Source of the DNA: Clostridia bacterium
GTDB taxonomy: Bacteria; Bacillota; Clostridia; Oscillospirales; Acutalibacteraceae
Direction of reading: 5' to 3'
Length of the DNA: 64,000 nucleotides
Assembly (NCBI GenBank): GCA_017625095.1
Contig: JAGALQ010000024.1
Coordinates: 1-64,000 of the forward strand
This document shows, in pieces, positions 26,516 to 36,553 of the stretch. Under the pieces are notes generated by a model. It was given only the letters and a program-made list of their open reading frames with translations. It did not search any database and was not told where the DNA came from. The position numbers and the translations under genes are program-made. Position 1 is the stretch's first letter. The number at the start of each line of letters is the position of its first letter.

Positions 26516-26521
26516 TATAAT
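26516..26521 (+). promoter_or_regulatory. Extended -10 candidate for the PBP gene
   Basis: TATAAT, with TG three bases before it (TGTTATAAT), lies 56 bases upstream of the PBP ATG in an A/T-rich tract. The -35 match is poor. Confidence 0.4.
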
Positions 26522-26577
26522 AGCTTGTAAAGTTAAACACAAATTTTAAAGCTTCAGTATGTACCGAGGTGTAATTA

Positions 26578-28812
26578 ATGCAGAAAGAACCTAAAAATCA
26601 AAAAAGCAGAGGTGTGGCAGCGACAGCTTTTTTCAGCAATCTTAAGCCGTCAACAATAATTCTGTCGGCTTTATTTGTCGGCATTATTGCTGCTGTAATT
26701 GTTGTTTGTTATGTGCTCGGATATATGATATGGTTCACTAATGGTGACGTTGCCATTGACCTGAACGAGTATCAGGCAAATCAGAGCCAGACTTCAATAA
26801 TCTACGCCTATGATGAAAACGGAGAGAAGTTTGAACTTCAAAGGCTTCACGGCGATGAAAACCGAATCTATGTAGGTCTTGATGAAATTCCGGATCATCT
26901 CCAAAAGGCATTTATTGCTCTTGAAGATGCTCGATTCCCGGACCATAAAGGCGTTGACTGGATTCGTTTTGTTGCTGTTTTTGTCAAGGACAGACTTTCA
27001 ACCGGCGGTTCCTCGATTACTCAGCAGCTTGTTAAAAACATTACCGGTGACAGAGAGCCGAACTTTGGCAGAAAATTCCACGAAATCTGCAATGCATTAA
27101 ATCTCGAGAAAAATTTCGATAAAGATGAAATTCTTGAAGCATATCTCAATACACTTTATCTCGGCGGCGGTTGTTATGGCGTAAAAACCGCTTGTGAAAA
27201 ATATTTCGGTAAAGATGTATCTGAAATCAACATAGCCGAAGCAGCTTGTATTGCTTCGATTACAAAGGCACCTTATACCTACAATCCTCTTATTAATCCT
27301 GAGGAAAATCGCGACAGACAGGTTAATAAATGCCTCAAAGCTATGCTTGATGAAGGCTACATTTCACAGGCGGAATTTCAGGAAGCTGTGTCATATAAGA
27401 TGATTTTTACAAACAGCCCTGAATATGTCGCGAAAGATGTAGAAAAAGAGGAAGAAAAAAAACAGAACGAGGTCTGGAGCTTTTATATCGACTTTATCGT
27501 TGACACATTGGTTGACGAATTTATGGAAAAATACGATATGTCTGAGCGTCAGGCAACACAGAAGATTTATTACGGTGGTCTTCAGATTTATGCTGCGCTT
27601 GACGTAAATGCGCAGGCAATTCTTGAAGACGTATATACTAAGAGAAAAACATTCCCGAACGAGGCTGGAAAAGATGTCCAGGCACAGTCAGCAATGACGA
27701 TTATGGATTATTCGGGAAGAGTTGTTGCTATTTGTGGTGAAGCAGGCAAAAAATCCGGCAACAGATGTCTTAACCGTGCAGCTGATTCTCCCAGACAGCC
27801 CGGTTCTTCTATCAAACCTCTCAGCGTTTATGCACCTGCTATCGAGGAAAAGCTTATAACCTGGTCAACATATGTTCTTGATAAAGCCTTTGCCTATAAC
27901 GGTTCACTTTGGCCCAAGAACTATACCGGTGATAAAGGCTCAGGCAGAAAAGTTACGGTCCAGAAGGCTCTGGCACGTTCACTTAACACTGTTCCTGCCA
28001 GAATTGCTTATGAAACCCTCGGTCTGCAGAAGTCATATAACTATCTTGTTGATAAGTTCCATATTTCAACAGCTGTTGAAAAGTATGATATTGCACCTGC
28101 ACCTCTTGCGACAGGTGCTATGCGTTACGGTATAACTACTCTCGAAATGGCAGCTGCTTATGCAACATTTGGCAACGGCGGTAAATATTTTGAGCCGTAT
28201 TGTTACTATAAGGTTACCAACAGTGACGGATCTATAGTTTATTTTGATCAGGCCGGTATCACCGGTGAGCAGGTTATCGGTGAAGATACAGCGGATATTA
28301 TGTGCGAACTTCTTCAGACAGTTACAACCGATAGTTCAGGTACAGGTACTCCGTATAAAATCGGCCATTTTCAGACTATGGCAAAAACGGGTACTACATC
28401 TGATGATTATGACCGTTGGTTTGTTGGAGGTACACCGTATTTTATTGCTGCTGTATGGTATGGATATGACCTTAATAAAACTGTTTCCAATGTTAGTGGC
28501 AACCCTGCAGGTAAGCTGTTTAAGGCTGTTATGGATAAAGTACATGACGGTTTACCCGATAAAGAGTTCAGAAAATCAAATATAGTTAAAGAAGAAAGAT
28601 ACTGCTTGTCCACAGGTAAACTTGCGGGCAAGGGATGTGCTTCTGCGACAGGTTGGTTTTCACTGAAGAATATGCCGAAAACATGTACCTCGTGTTACGG
28701 TTATAAATCATCCGGCAGCACAAATAAAACTGATAAAAAAGAAACTACTACATCGGGTTTGTTACAAGGAATAGTTGATTCTATTCCCAGAGTGACGACG
28801 AACAATAATTAG
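26578..28812 (+). CDS. Class A penicillin-binding protein (PBP1A-like)
   Basis: This 744-residue bifunctional peptidoglycan synthase has a short cytoplasmic tail and one transmembrane helix (about 25-55). The GT51 glycosyltransferase domain carries EDARFPDHKGVDW and GGSSITQQLVKN. The transpeptidase domain carries SxxK at S410 (SSIK), a SLN motif and KTGT. The C-terminal tail contains CSTGKLAGKGC-like and CTSCYG cysteine motifs and is Ser/Thr/Lys-rich. It polymerises and cross-links peptidoglycan outside the membrane. GAGGTG precedes the ATG. A strong terminator follows 15 bases after the stop. Confidence 0.93.
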   Translation: MQKEPKNQKSRGVAATAFFSNLKPSTIILSALFVGIIAAVIVVCYVLGYMIWFTNGDVAIDLNEYQANQSQTSIIYAYDENGEKFELQRLHGDENRIYVGLDEIPDHLQKAFIALEDARFPDHKGVDWIRFVAVFVKDRLSTGGSSITQQLVKNITGDREPNFGRKFHEICNALNLEKNFDKDEILEAYLNTLYLGGGCYGVKTACEKYFGKDVSEINIAEAACIASITKAPYTYNPLINPEENRDRQVNKCLKAMLDEGYISQAEFQEAVSYKMIFTNSPEYVAKDVEKEEEKKQNEVWSFYIDFIVDTLVDEFMEKYDMSERQATQKIYYGGLQIYAALDVNAQAILEDVYTKRKTFPNEAGKDVQAQSAMTIMDYSGRVVAICGEAGKKSGNRCLNRAADSPRQPGSSIKPLSVYAPAIEEKLITWSTYVLDKAFAYNGSLWPKNYTGDKGSGRKVTVQKALARSLNTVPARIAYETLGLQKSYNYLVDKFHISTAVEKYDIAPAPLATGAMRYGITTLEMAAAYATFGNGGKYFEPYCYYKVTNSDGSIVYFDQAGITGEQVIGEDTADIMCELLQTVTTDSSGTGTPYKIGHFQTMAKTGTTSDDYDRWFVGGTPYFIAAVWYGYDLNKTVSNVSGNPAGKLFKAVMDKVHDGLPDKEFRKSNIVKEERYCLSTGKLAGKGCASATGWFSLKNMPKTCTSCYGYKSSGSTNKTDKKETTTSGLLQGIVDSIPRVTTNNN

Positions 28813-28827
28813 TTTAAAAGGGAGTCA

Positions 28828-28866
28828 GGTCGGTGGCTGCAGTATTATGCTGCCATCGGCCTTTTT
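28828..28866 (+). terminator. Intrinsic terminator abutting the ruvX start
   Basis: GGTCGGTGGC pairs with GCCATCGGCC (two G-U), continuing after a T-T mismatch with GCA/TGC. CTTTTT follows immediately. It ends only six bases before the ruvX ATG, so it can attenuate transcription into ruvX or terminate the PBP message. Confidence 0.8.
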
Positions 28867-28872
28867 AAAATT

Positions 28873-29283
28873 ATGATTATACTTGGAATTGATTACGGAG
28901 ATGTAAGAACAGGTGTTGCTGTTTGTGATAAAACAGAGCTTCTGGCTTTACCTGTATGTGTTATTAAGGAGAGCTATTTACCCAAGCTTCTTGATAAAAT
29001 TATTGAGATAGTAAATGTAAAGAATCCGGAAATGATTGTTGTCGGTTTACCGAAGAATATGGATGGTTCTCTTGGTTTCAGGGCTAAGGCGTGCATCGAA
29101 TTCGCTGAGGAATTGAAAAGCCGTTGCGGCATTGAAACGCATCTGTGGGATGAGCGATTAACAAGCGTTATTGCACACCGTCAGCTTCAGATGAACGGCA
29201 AAAGAGAAAAGAAGCATAAGGGTATTGTTGATGCTGCTGCCGCAGTTGAAATACTTCAAAGTTTTATTGATAGCAGGAAGTAA
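28873..29283 (+). CDS. ruvX: Putative pre-16S rRNA nuclease / Holliday junction resolvase-like YqgF
   Basis: This 136-residue RNase-H-fold protein matches the YqgF/RuvX family. It has the N-terminal GIDYGDVRTGVAVCD with the first catalytic Asp, GLPKNMDGS, DERLTS and DAAAAVEIL with the last acidic residue. The family processes the 5' end of 16S rRNA and has been linked to Holliday-junction resolution. The start MIILGIDYG is the family N terminus, yet no Shine-Dalgarno lies close to it. The nearest GGGAG (28820-28824) is on the far side of the terminator hairpin. Downstream there is a 150-base gap to cwlD in which I saw no clear gene or element. Confidence 0.93.
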   Translation: MIILGIDYGDVRTGVAVCDKTELLALPVCVIKESYLPKLLDKIIEIVNVKNPEMIVVGLPKNMDGSLGFRAKACIEFAEELKSRCGIETHLWDERLTSVIAHRQLQMNGKREKKHKGIVDAAAAVEILQSFIDSRK

Positions 29284-29433
29284 GAAAAATAACTCACTTC
29301 ATTATAAATTTTTGTTATTTCGTGTAATTGCAATATTATATATTGATAAATTATTTGATCAGTTATTGTGAGTATTTGACATTATGATATATTTTCGGTT
29401 TTAGCGGCATAATCCTTCACAGGGGGTGCTTTA

Positions 29434-30141
29434 TTGAACCGATATGTTGTTGCGTTTATTGATCTTGTTCTTATTTTTTCAGTTGTGTCAGTGTCTTGTT
29501 TTTTATACAATAATACATCGGATGTTTTGGGAAATGATGTAAAATCACCGACTGTTATTATAGATGCAGGGCATGGCGGTGAGGATGGCGGAACGAGTTC
29601 TGAAGACGGAGTTCTTGAAAAAGATATAAATCTTTCAATATCGTTTTATCTTACCGAAATCCTCAGATGTTACGGATATAATGTTATAATGACGAGAAGC
29701 ACTGATGAACAGATAGGCGATAACTCTCTTACGACTATCAGGCAACGCAAGATTTCTGACGTGCGCAAAAGATTAGAACTTACAAAGCTGTATCCTGATT
29801 CACTTTTTGTCAGTATTCATCAGAATCATTATTCATCTCCGCGTTATTCAGGCGCACAGGTGTTTTATTCACCTAAATCTTCTTTAAGCAAATTGTTGGC
29901 AGAAACTGTTCAGGGTTCATTAGTAAGTCTTATACAGAAAGATAACACGAGAATGATTAAAGAAATTGGCACAAATGTATACTTGTTGTATAATTGCGAG
30001 TGCCCTGCAGTAATGGTCGAATGCGGTTTTCTGTCAAACCCTGATGAATCAAAATTACTTGCAACGACAGATTATCAAAAGAAAATCGCTTTTTCCGTTG
30101 CGTGCGGAATAATTAAATTTTTGGAGGATGAAAATGGCTAA
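29434..30141 (+). CDS. cwlD: N-acetylmuramoyl-L-alanine amidase, CwlD-like
   Basis: This 235-residue zinc Amidase_3 protein has one N-terminal hydrophobic segment (signal anchor). Zinc and catalytic motifs are VIIDAGHGGEDGG, SIHQNHYSS and VMVECGFLSNPDES. The length and layout match CwlD of spore formers, which starts muramic-delta-lactam synthesis in the spore cortex. Other cell-wall amidases of the family cannot be excluded. The TTG start is supported by AGGGGGTG five bases upstream. The gene overlaps radA by eight bases. Confidence 0.85.
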   Translation: MNRYVVAFIDLVLIFSVVSVSCFLYNNTSDVLGNDVKSPTVIIDAGHGGEDGGTSSEDGVLEKDINLSISFYLTEILRCYGYNVIMTRSTDEQIGDNSLTTIRQRKISDVRKRLELTKLYPDSLFVSIHQNHYSSPRYSGAQVFYSPKSSLSKLLAETVQGSLVSLIQKDNTRMIKEIGTNVYLLYNCECPAVMVECGFLSNPDESKLLATTDYQKKIAFSVACGIIKFLEDENG

Positions 30142-31492
30142 ATCAAAATCTCTCTATATTTGTTCATCTTGCGGATACGAGTCTTCAAAATGGTACGGTT
30201 GTTGCCCCGGTTGCGGTGAATGGAACACTATGAACGAAGAGGTTGTTGCTCAATCAGCTTCGCGTTCCTCATCAGTCAAGCCTGCTTCCTCTTATAAACT
30301 TGATGAAATTAAAAATGATATCGGAGTCAGATATAAGACCGGTCTTAATGAACTTGACAGAGTTCTCGGTGGCGGAATTGTCAAAGGATCGCTTGTGCTT
30401 TTAAGCGGTGATCCCGGTATCGGTAAATCTACAATTCTTCTTCAGATTTGTCAATATTTAGATAAAAAATTAAACATACTGTATATTTCGGGTGAAGAAT
30501 CTGCTCATCAGATCAAGCTTCGTGCGGAAAGACTCGGTGTTACTAATCCGTCTCTTTCGATTATGTGCGAAATAGATGTTATATCAATAACCGAGTATAT
30601 CCGTACAAATAAACCTGATGTAGTTATTGTTGACTCTATTCAGACTATGGATTATTCAGAGGTCAGCTCATCTCCGGGCAGCGTTACTCAGGTTCGTGAG
30701 GCTGCAAATGTATTTATGCGTACTGCAAAGTCACTCGGAATCCCTATAATTCTTGTCGGCCACGTTAATAAAGACGGTAATATCGCAGGTCCAAAAGTCC
30801 TTGAACATATTGTTGATGCTGTACTTTATTTTGAAGGTAACCGTAATTTTTCATACAGAATTCTTCGAGCCGTCAAAAACAGATACGGTTCAACAAACGA
30901 AATTGGTGTTTTTGAAATGCTTGATAGGGGACTTGCTGAGGTTGAGAATCCGTCTCTTATGCTTATTTCCGGTAAGCCGAAAAACACCTCAGGCTCTTGC
31001 ATAGCTTGTGTAATGGAAGGCTCGAGACCTATTATGGCGGAAGTACAGGCTCTTGTAACTCCGACGGGTTTCGGCAATCCGCGCAGAATGTCAACAGGAT
31101 TTGATTATAACAGAGTATCAATGATTCTTGCCGTGCTTGAAAAGCGTGCAGGATACTTTTTCGGCACAAGTGACACATATATCAATGTTGTCGGCGGCCT
31201 GAAACTTGATGAACCTGCTTGCGATCTTTCGGTTGCTATGGCGCTTGTTTCTAGTCTGAAGGATACTGTTGTAAACGATGATACACTTGCTTTTGGCGAA
31301 ATCGGTCTTGCAGGCGAAATCCGTGGTGTAAACAACTGTGAGCAACGTGTCAGAGAAGCTGTCAGACTTGGCTTTTCAAGGTGTATAATCCCAAGGCATA
31401 ATCTGAAAAATCTCTCTCTGAAGATAGCAGGCGATACGGAAATAATCGGTGTCAGTAATATACGCGAAGCATTTGAGGCAATAACCAAATGA
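30134..31492 (+). CDS. radA: DNA repair protein RadA (Sms)
   Basis: This 452-residue RecA-like helicase-associated protein acts in recombinational repair and branch migration. It has the N-terminal C4 zinc finger CSSCG...CCPGCGEWN, Walker A GDPGIGKST, the RadA-specific KNRYGSTNEIGVF motif and a Lon-protease-like C-terminal domain (CDLSVAMALVSS). The ATG at 30128 overlaps the Shine-Dalgarno (GGAGG at 30123-30127), so the start is at 30134, six bases beyond it. It overlaps both neighbours (cwlD before, the next ORF after by four bases), indicating one operon. Confidence 0.96.
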   Translation: MAKSKSLYICSSCGYESSKWYGCCPGCGEWNTMNEEVVAQSASRSSSVKPASSYKLDEIKNDIGVRYKTGLNELDRVLGGGIVKGSLVLLSGDPGIGKSTILLQICQYLDKKLNILYISGEESAHQIKLRAERLGVTNPSLSIMCEIDVISITEYIRTNKPDVVIVDSIQTMDYSEVSSSPGSVTQVREAANVFMRTAKSLGIPIILVGHVNKDGNIAGPKVLEHIVDAVLYFEGNRNFSYRILRAVKNRYGSTNEIGVFEMLDRGLAEVENPSLMLISGKPKNTSGSCIACVMEGSRPIMAEVQALVTPTGFGNPRRMSTGFDYNRVSMILAVLEKRAGYFFGTSDTYINVVGGLKLDEPACDLSVAMALVSSLKDTVVNDDTLAFGEIGLAGEIRGVNNCEQRVREAVRLGFSRCIIPRHNLKNLSLKIAGDTEIIGVSNIREAFEAITK

Positions 31493-32235
31493 TTGATTTT
31501 AAGTCGATTTCATTGCCTAATCTTCCACAGAATAAAGTGAAACACGTTGTAGTTTCAGCAGAGTATTCATCACTTATAACTGCTTTAAAAAAATATGATA
31601 TTGAGCCGCTTTTTGTAAGTCCTTGCAGTGATGTTATTTCTCAGGTGCGCAACCATTCAGATATGTTTTTTTCGTATCTAGGAAACGGCTTATATATGAC
31701 TGAAAAGTCTCAGACTACTCTTAATTCAGCGTTAAATTCACTTGGATTTACTTCAAAAAATAACTCTGTCAGTTTGTCACAGAATTATCCTGATGATGTG
31801 ATTTTGAATACCTGCATTATTAACGGTAAAATTCTGGGTAGCGCTGCCGTTGCGTATAAATGGTCCGGTGACTACGGAGAATTTATTCCTGTTAAGCAAG
31901 GCTATACAAAATGCTCTGTTTGTATTGTTGATGAACATTCACTTATTACTGATGATATTTCAATATTTGATGCGTGTAAGAAGCTGGATATTGATGCTCT
32001 TCTTGTCAGGAAAGGAAGCGTAAAGCTCAACGGGTTTGATTACGGCTTTATCGGCGGATGTTGCGGCAAAATATCACACGATACGCTCGCTTTTTTCGGT
32101 GATATAAGATCACATTGTGATTATGACAAAATCAGTTCTTTTCTCGTATATCGCTCAGTTGATGCTTTAAGTTTGTGCTCAGACAGTCTTATAGACGTCG
32201 GTTCTATTATACCGATAACGGAATATTGTGTTTAA
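31489..32235 (+). CDS. DUF6873-like protein, possible guanidine-modifying (GME) fold
   Basis: This 248-residue cytoplasmic protein is of unknown function. It resembles the DUF6873 proteins of Clostridia that are described as having a guanidine-modifying-enzyme fold. The visible blocks RNHSDMFFSYLGNG (HxD-type) and GGCCGKISHDTLAFFGD (Cys, His and Asp near the C terminus) would fit a catalytic Asp/His/Cys set of that fold. The assignment is tentative. It overlaps radA by four bases (ATGA) and ends in front of a terminator, so it is the last gene of the cwlD-radA operon. Confidence 0.55.
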   Translation: MIDFKSISLPNLPQNKVKHVVVSAEYSSLITALKKYDIEPLFVSPCSDVISQVRNHSDMFFSYLGNGLYMTEKSQTTLNSALNSLGFTSKNNSVSLSQNYPDDVILNTCIINGKILGSAAVAYKWSGDYGEFIPVKQGYTKCSVCIVDEHSLITDDISIFDACKKLDIDALLVRKGSVKLNGFDYGFIGGCCGKISHDTLAFFGDIRSHCDYDKISSFLVYRSVDALSLCSDSLIDVGSIIPITEYCV

Positions 32236-32236
32236 G

Positions 32237-32269
32237 GCTTCAGATAATTGTCTGAAGCTTTAATTTATT
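32237..32269 (+). terminator. Intrinsic terminator of the cwlD-radA operon
   Basis: GCTTCAGA and TCTGAAGC (8 bp, loop TAATTG) are followed by TTTAATTTATT, directly after the stop codon. Confidence 0.78.
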
Positions 32270-32270
32270 G

Positions 32271-32299
32271 TTGCATTATAAGTTAATTAATGCTATAAT
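32271..32299 (+). promoter_or_regulatory. Promoter of recJ
   Basis: TTGCAT (32271-32276) and TATAAT (32294-32299) are 17 bases apart, right after the preceding terminator. The recJ start is 26 bases further on. Confidence 0.75.
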
Positions 32300-32325
32300 T
32301 ATTAATTATTTAGGCAGGTGATTTT

Positions 32326-34350
32326 TTGAGCCGCAGAAAATGGCAAATTAATAAGGTTGATAAAGCATTGGCGGCTGACCTTGCAGAAAGGCATACGCTC
32401 TTTGCTCTTGCGGCATTGATAGCTTCTTCAAGAGGAATTGATACTGATGAAAAAATCAGAGCATTCTTCTATGATGAGGCTCAGTTTGCTTTGCCTTGGG
32501 ACTTCCCCGATATGCAAAAAGCTGTTGATGCGATTAATTATGCTATTGACAGATTTGAACGTATTGCTATCTGCGGTGACTACGATGCTGACGGCATAAC
32601 TGCTTCTGCTTTGCTTTACTCATATCTCGAGCAGCAGGGTGCTGACGTTATCTGCAGGATTCCTGACAGAAGTGAAGGCTACGGACTCAAAAAAGAGGCA
32701 ATTGATTATTTTGTTGAGCAAAATGTCAAATTAATTATTACCGTTGACTGTGGAATAAGCAGCGTTGAAGAAGCCGAATATGCGGCCGAAAAGGGCATAA
32801 AAATGGTTATAACCGACCATCATATCTGCGGTGACGTTTTGCCGGTGTGTGAGGCTGTTGTTGATCCTTACAGATCTGACTGTATGTGTAACTTCAAGGC
32901 ATATGCAGGTGTTGGTGTTGTTTATAAGTTGCTCTGTGCTCTTGAAGACGGTGACAGTGAATATGTGCTCGATACTTTTGCGGATATTATTGCAATCGGT
33001 ACTGTGGGCGATGTAATGCCGCTAATAGATGAAAACCGTCTTATCGTCAGAAGGGGAGTTGAAATGATCAACTCTTCCGACAGACCCGGCATTATGGCTT
33101 TGAGAGAATCAACGGGTCAGGCTTCAAAATATCTTTCAGCTTCAAGCCTTGCATTTACACTCGTACCGCGCATCAATGCAGCAGGAAGAATGGGAAGCCC
33201 GACAAGAGCACTTAATCTTCTTCTTGGTGATGATATCTCTTACTGTCGTGATCTGGCTGCGGAAATTGATTCGGCAAATATTCAGCGACATAATATTGAA
33301 CTGCAGATAATTGCCGGGATAAAGCAAAAGTTTATCGATGATCCGACGCTCAGATATGACAGAGTTATTGTTGTTGACGGTGAGGGATGGCCTCACGGAA
33401 TAGTCGGAATTGTTGCTGCTAAGCTTGTCGAGATTTTCGGCAAACCTGCTATTGTGATTTCTGATGACGGCGATATTTGCCGCGGCTCCGGAAGAAGCTT
33501 TGACGGTTTTTCTTTATATGATGCAATAAAATCATGCGAAGATGTTCTTGATCATTTCGGCGGCCATACTCTTGCTGCAGGTATTGGTATAAAACCAGAA
33601 ATGATTCCTGAGTTCAGAAGAAGAATTAATGAATATGCCGCTTTACTCGGTGAAGTTAAACATCCTGTTCTTAAAATTGACTGTAAACTTAATCCTGTTG
33701 CGATTAATAATGAGCTTCTGGATACTCTTGCAACGCTTGAGCCCTTCGGTGCAGGTAATCCCGTTCCTGTATTCGGTTTGTTCGGTATGCGCATTGATGC
33801 CGTACAGTCTGTAAGTGAAGGCAGACATATTCGTCTTATACTTTCAAAGGGAGATACTCGTATTTCTGCAATGCGATTTGGTGTTTCACCCGATGCGTTT
33901 CCATTCTATAAAGGTGACGTTATTGACGTTGCCGCAACGGTTGAGAAGAATGAATATCTCGGTGAAGTAAGACCAAGTGTGCAGATCAAAGCTGTACGCG
34001 GTCACGGAATTGATGATGATCTTGTGCTTGGCTGTCTTGATCTTTTTGAAAAGATTATGCGTGGCGAAGTTTTGACAGCTGAAGAAAAAGCTCTTGCATA
34101 TCCGGACCGTGATTTTATGCTTTCTGTATTCAGATTCGTTAAGTCCTGCGGTTGCTGGACCCATGACTACGAAACCCTTTGCTTCAGATTAACAGGTAAT
34201 TCTGCCGATGTTTGCAAGATTGCTGTTTCTGTTGAAGCAATGCTTGAACTCGGTGTCCTTATAAAAAATGAGCACGGTCAAATTAATTTACCCGAAGTTT
34301 CTGTTAAAGCAGATCTTGGTTCTTCGAAACTTCTGTCTAAACTCAAGTGA
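32326..34350 (+). CDS. recJ: Single-stranded-DNA-specific exonuclease RecJ
   Basis: This 674-residue 5'-3' exonuclease serves recombination and mismatch repair. The DHH domain has ICGDYDADGITA, TDHHICG and a VDCG metal motif, the DHHA1 domain has GGHTLAAG, and an OB-fold region follows. The C-terminal 100 residues form an extra RecJ-specific module. The TTG start lies behind AGGTG. It has its own promoter, and the rel gene begins within 16 bases of its stop, so the two genes are co-expressed. Confidence 0.94.
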   Translation: MSRRKWQINKVDKALAADLAERHTLFALAALIASSRGIDTDEKIRAFFYDEAQFALPWDFPDMQKAVDAINYAIDRFERIAICGDYDADGITASALLYSYLEQQGADVICRIPDRSEGYGLKKEAIDYFVEQNVKLIITVDCGISSVEEAEYAAEKGIKMVITDHHICGDVLPVCEAVVDPYRSDCMCNFKAYAGVGVVYKLLCALEDGDSEYVLDTFADIIAIGTVGDVMPLIDENRLIVRRGVEMINSSDRPGIMALRESTGQASKYLSASSLAFTLVPRINAAGRMGSPTRALNLLLGDDISYCRDLAAEIDSANIQRHNIELQIIAGIKQKFIDDPTLRYDRVIVVDGEGWPHGIVGIVAAKLVEIFGKPAIVISDDGDICRGSGRSFDGFSLYDAIKSCEDVLDHFGGHTLAAGIGIKPEMIPEFRRRINEYAALLGEVKHPVLKIDCKLNPVAINNELLDTLATLEPFGAGNPVPVFGLFGMRIDAVQSVSEGRHIRLILSKGDTRISAMRFGVSPDAFPFYKGDVIDVAATVEKNEYLGEVRPSVQIKAVRGHGIDDDLVLGCLDLFEKIMRGEVLTAEEKALAYPDRDFMLSVFRFVKSCGCWTHDYETLCFRLTGNSADVCKIAVSVEAMLELGVLIKNEHGQINLPEVSVKADLGSSKLLSKLK

Positions 34351-34365
34351 TTGGAGGTGTACGTT

Positions 34366-36549
34366 ATGTGTGAAAAAAACGAGGTTGTTCAGCTCTATGA
34401 TGAGCTGATTAGTCTTATCGGTGATAATTTCACTGAAGAAAATAAAGATCTTGTAGAAAGAGCATTCAGACTTGCAGAAAGTGCTCATAGCGGTCAACTC
34501 AGAAAATCCGGTCAGCCTTATATCATTCATCCTCTTTCTGTTGCCATTGTTCTTGCACAGATGGGTATGGACGCTGCTTCTATTGCCGCTGCCTTACTTC
34601 ACGATGTTGTTGAAGATACCGAAGTGACCAAAGAAGATATTTCAAAGAGTTTCAGTGAAGAAATTTCGGCGTTAGTAGACGGCGTTACAAAGCTCGGTAA
34701 AGTTTCTCTTTCAAACAAAGAGGAGCAACAGGCGGAAAACATACGCAAAATGCTTATTGCAATGTCGCACGATATACGTGTCATAATCATCAAGCTTGCT
34801 GACAGGCTTCATAACATGCGTACGCTTCAGTTTATGAAAGAACAAAAGCGCAGAGATATAGCTAAGGAGACACTTGAAATCTATGCTCCGATTGCGCACA
34901 GACTCGGTATCCGTCCCGTAAAGGTCGAGCTTGAGGACCTTGCCATAAGCTATCTTGACAGTGTCGGATACAAAGAGATTGAAGATAATCTTACAAGTCA
35001 GCTCAGTGCGAGAAATGAATTTCTCCATGACGTTAAGCAGAGAATTGCTGACAGAGTCAGTGAGATAGGAATAAAAGCAAAGGTTGACGGCAGAGTCAAG
35101 AGTGTTCACGGCATCTACAGAAAGATGTATATGCAAAACAAGACCTTTGATGAGATTTATGATATTTACGCAGTGCGTATTATTGTTGATTCCGTTATCG
35201 ACTGTTACAACTGTTTGGGTATCATTCACGATATGTTTACCCCCCTTCCCGGTAGGTTTAAGGATTATATTTCAACTCCGAAGCCCAATATGTATCAGTC
35301 GCTTCATACTACGGTTATCAGCAAAGAGGGTATTCCGTTTGAAGTTCAGATACGCACCTGGGAAATGCATCACACTGCTGAATACGGTATTGCGGCTCAC
35401 TGGAAATATAAATTAAATATGTCGGGCGGCAACAAGTCTTTTGATGAGCGTCTTGCATGGGTAAGACAGCTTCTTGAAAGCCAGGATGATGCTGCAGGTG
35501 TTGACGAAATTGTTACGACAATCAAGAGTGACCTTGTTCCCGATGAAGTTTACGTGTTCACACCGAAGGGTGATGTTATTAATCTTCCGATGGGTGCAAC
35601 TGTTATTGACTTTGCTTATGCCATTCACTCTGCTGTCGGTAACAGAATGGTTGGTGCCAAGGTCGACGGAAGAATGGTTTCGATAGACTATAAAGTTCAG
35701 ACAGGTGAAATTGTTGACATTATAACCGCTTCTCAGCCGGGTAAGGGTCCGAGCCGAGATTGGCTGAATATTGTCAAAACAAGTGAAGCACGAAGCAAAA
35801 TCCGTGCGTGGTTCAAAAAAGAGCGCCGCGAAGAAAATATTATTGAAGGCAGAACACAGCTTGAACGAGAGCTTAAACGAGCTCTTATCCGTCTGCCTGA
35901 AGAAGAAATGGAGAAATTTCTCCTTAAAATCGCCGAAAGACAGCGCTGTAATACTCTTGACGATTTCTATGCAGCGATAGGATACGGCGGTATTCTTCTG
36001 AGTAAGATTATGCCGCGAATTAAGGATGATTACTCAAAGCTTGTTTCAACCCATCAGATCAAACCGCCTGTTGAAACAATGCAGAAGAGAGTGAAGAGCA
36101 GCGAGGGCGTAGTTGTTGAAGGTATTGATAACTGTCTGATAAAATTTGCGCATTGCTGTAATCCGTTGCCGGGTGATGATATTATTGGCTTTATCACACG
36201 CGGTCACGGTGTTTCAATACATTCACGCACCTGCACAAATGTGCCAAAGGATATTGAGCTGAGCAATGAGCCTTACCGTTGGCTTAATGCTTATTGGGAC
36301 AAAGCTGTTAAAGAAGAGTACAATGCTAACCTTCTTATCAAAGGCTTTGACAGAATCGGACTTCTTGCCGATATTTCAGTAATGCTCAGCAATATCCGTG
36401 TTCTTATTACCAATATCAGTTCGCGTTCACTTAAAGATGGAACTTTTGTTATGACTTGCACCATCTTTGTTGACGGTATCGAACACCTCAAGAGCGTTAT
36501 TTCAAAAATTGAAAAAGTTGACGGTGTTCTGACAGTAGAAAGAAAGTGA
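34366..36549 (+). CDS. rel: Bifunctional (p)ppGpp synthetase/hydrolase Rel
   Basis: This 727-residue stringent-response enzyme makes and degrades (p)ppGpp. The hydrolase domain has HPLSVA and LLHDVVEDT (HD). The synthetase domain has YAVRIIVDS and CYNCLGIIH, then comes a TGS domain ([12 protein letters not shown]), a zinc-finger-type region ([13 protein letters not shown]) and a C-terminal ACT domain ([14 protein letters not shown]). All domains of long Rel are intact. The ATG at 34366 is chosen over a TTG at 34351 because GGAGGTG (34353-34359) sits six bases upstream. It is part of the recJ-rel-dtd run. Confidence 0.95.
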   Translation: MCEKNEVVQLYDELISLIGDNFTEENKDLVERAFRLAESAHSGQLRKSGQPYIIHPLSVAIVLAQMGMDAASIAAALLHDVVEDTEVTKEDISKSFSEEISALVDGVTKLGKVSLSNKEEQQAENIRKMLIAMSHDIRVIIIKLADRLHNMRTLQFMKEQKRRDIAKETLEIYAPIAHRLGIRPVKVELEDLAISYLDSVGYKEIEDNLTSQLSARNEFLHDVKQRIADRVSEIGIKAKVDGRVKSVHGIYRKMYMQNKTFDEIYDIYAVRIIVDSVIDCYNCLGIIHDMFTPLPGRFKDYISTPKPNMYQSLHTTVISKEGIPFEVQIRTWEMHHTAEYGIAAHWKYKLNMSGGNKSFDERLAWVRQLLESQDDAAGVDEIVTTIKSDLVPDEVYVFTPKGDVINLPMGATVIDFAYAIHSAVGNRMVGAKVDGRMVSIDYKVQTGEIVDIITASQPGKGPSRDWLNIVKTSEARSKIRAWFKKERREENIIEGRTQLERELKRALIRLPEEEMEKFLLKIAERQRCNTLDDFYAAIGYGGILLSKIMPRIKDDYSKLVSTHQIKPPVETMQKRVKSSEGVVVEGIDNCLIKFAHCCNPLPGDDIIGFITRGHGVSIHSRTCTNVPKDIELSNEPYRWLNAYWDKAVKEEYNANLLIKGFDRIGLLADISVMLSNIRVLITNISSRSLKDGTFVMTCTIFVDGIEHLKSVISKIEKVDGVLTVERK

Positions 36550-36553
36550 TAAA

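Noticed and set aside
34351..34365. Upstream TTG start for rel
   Set aside because: The Shine-Dalgarno GGAGGTG lies inside that extension, correctly spaced for the ATG at 34366.
34711..35229. Minus-strand ORF of 172 residues opposite rel
   Set aside because: It is an antisense shadow of the Rel hydrolase and synthetase domains.
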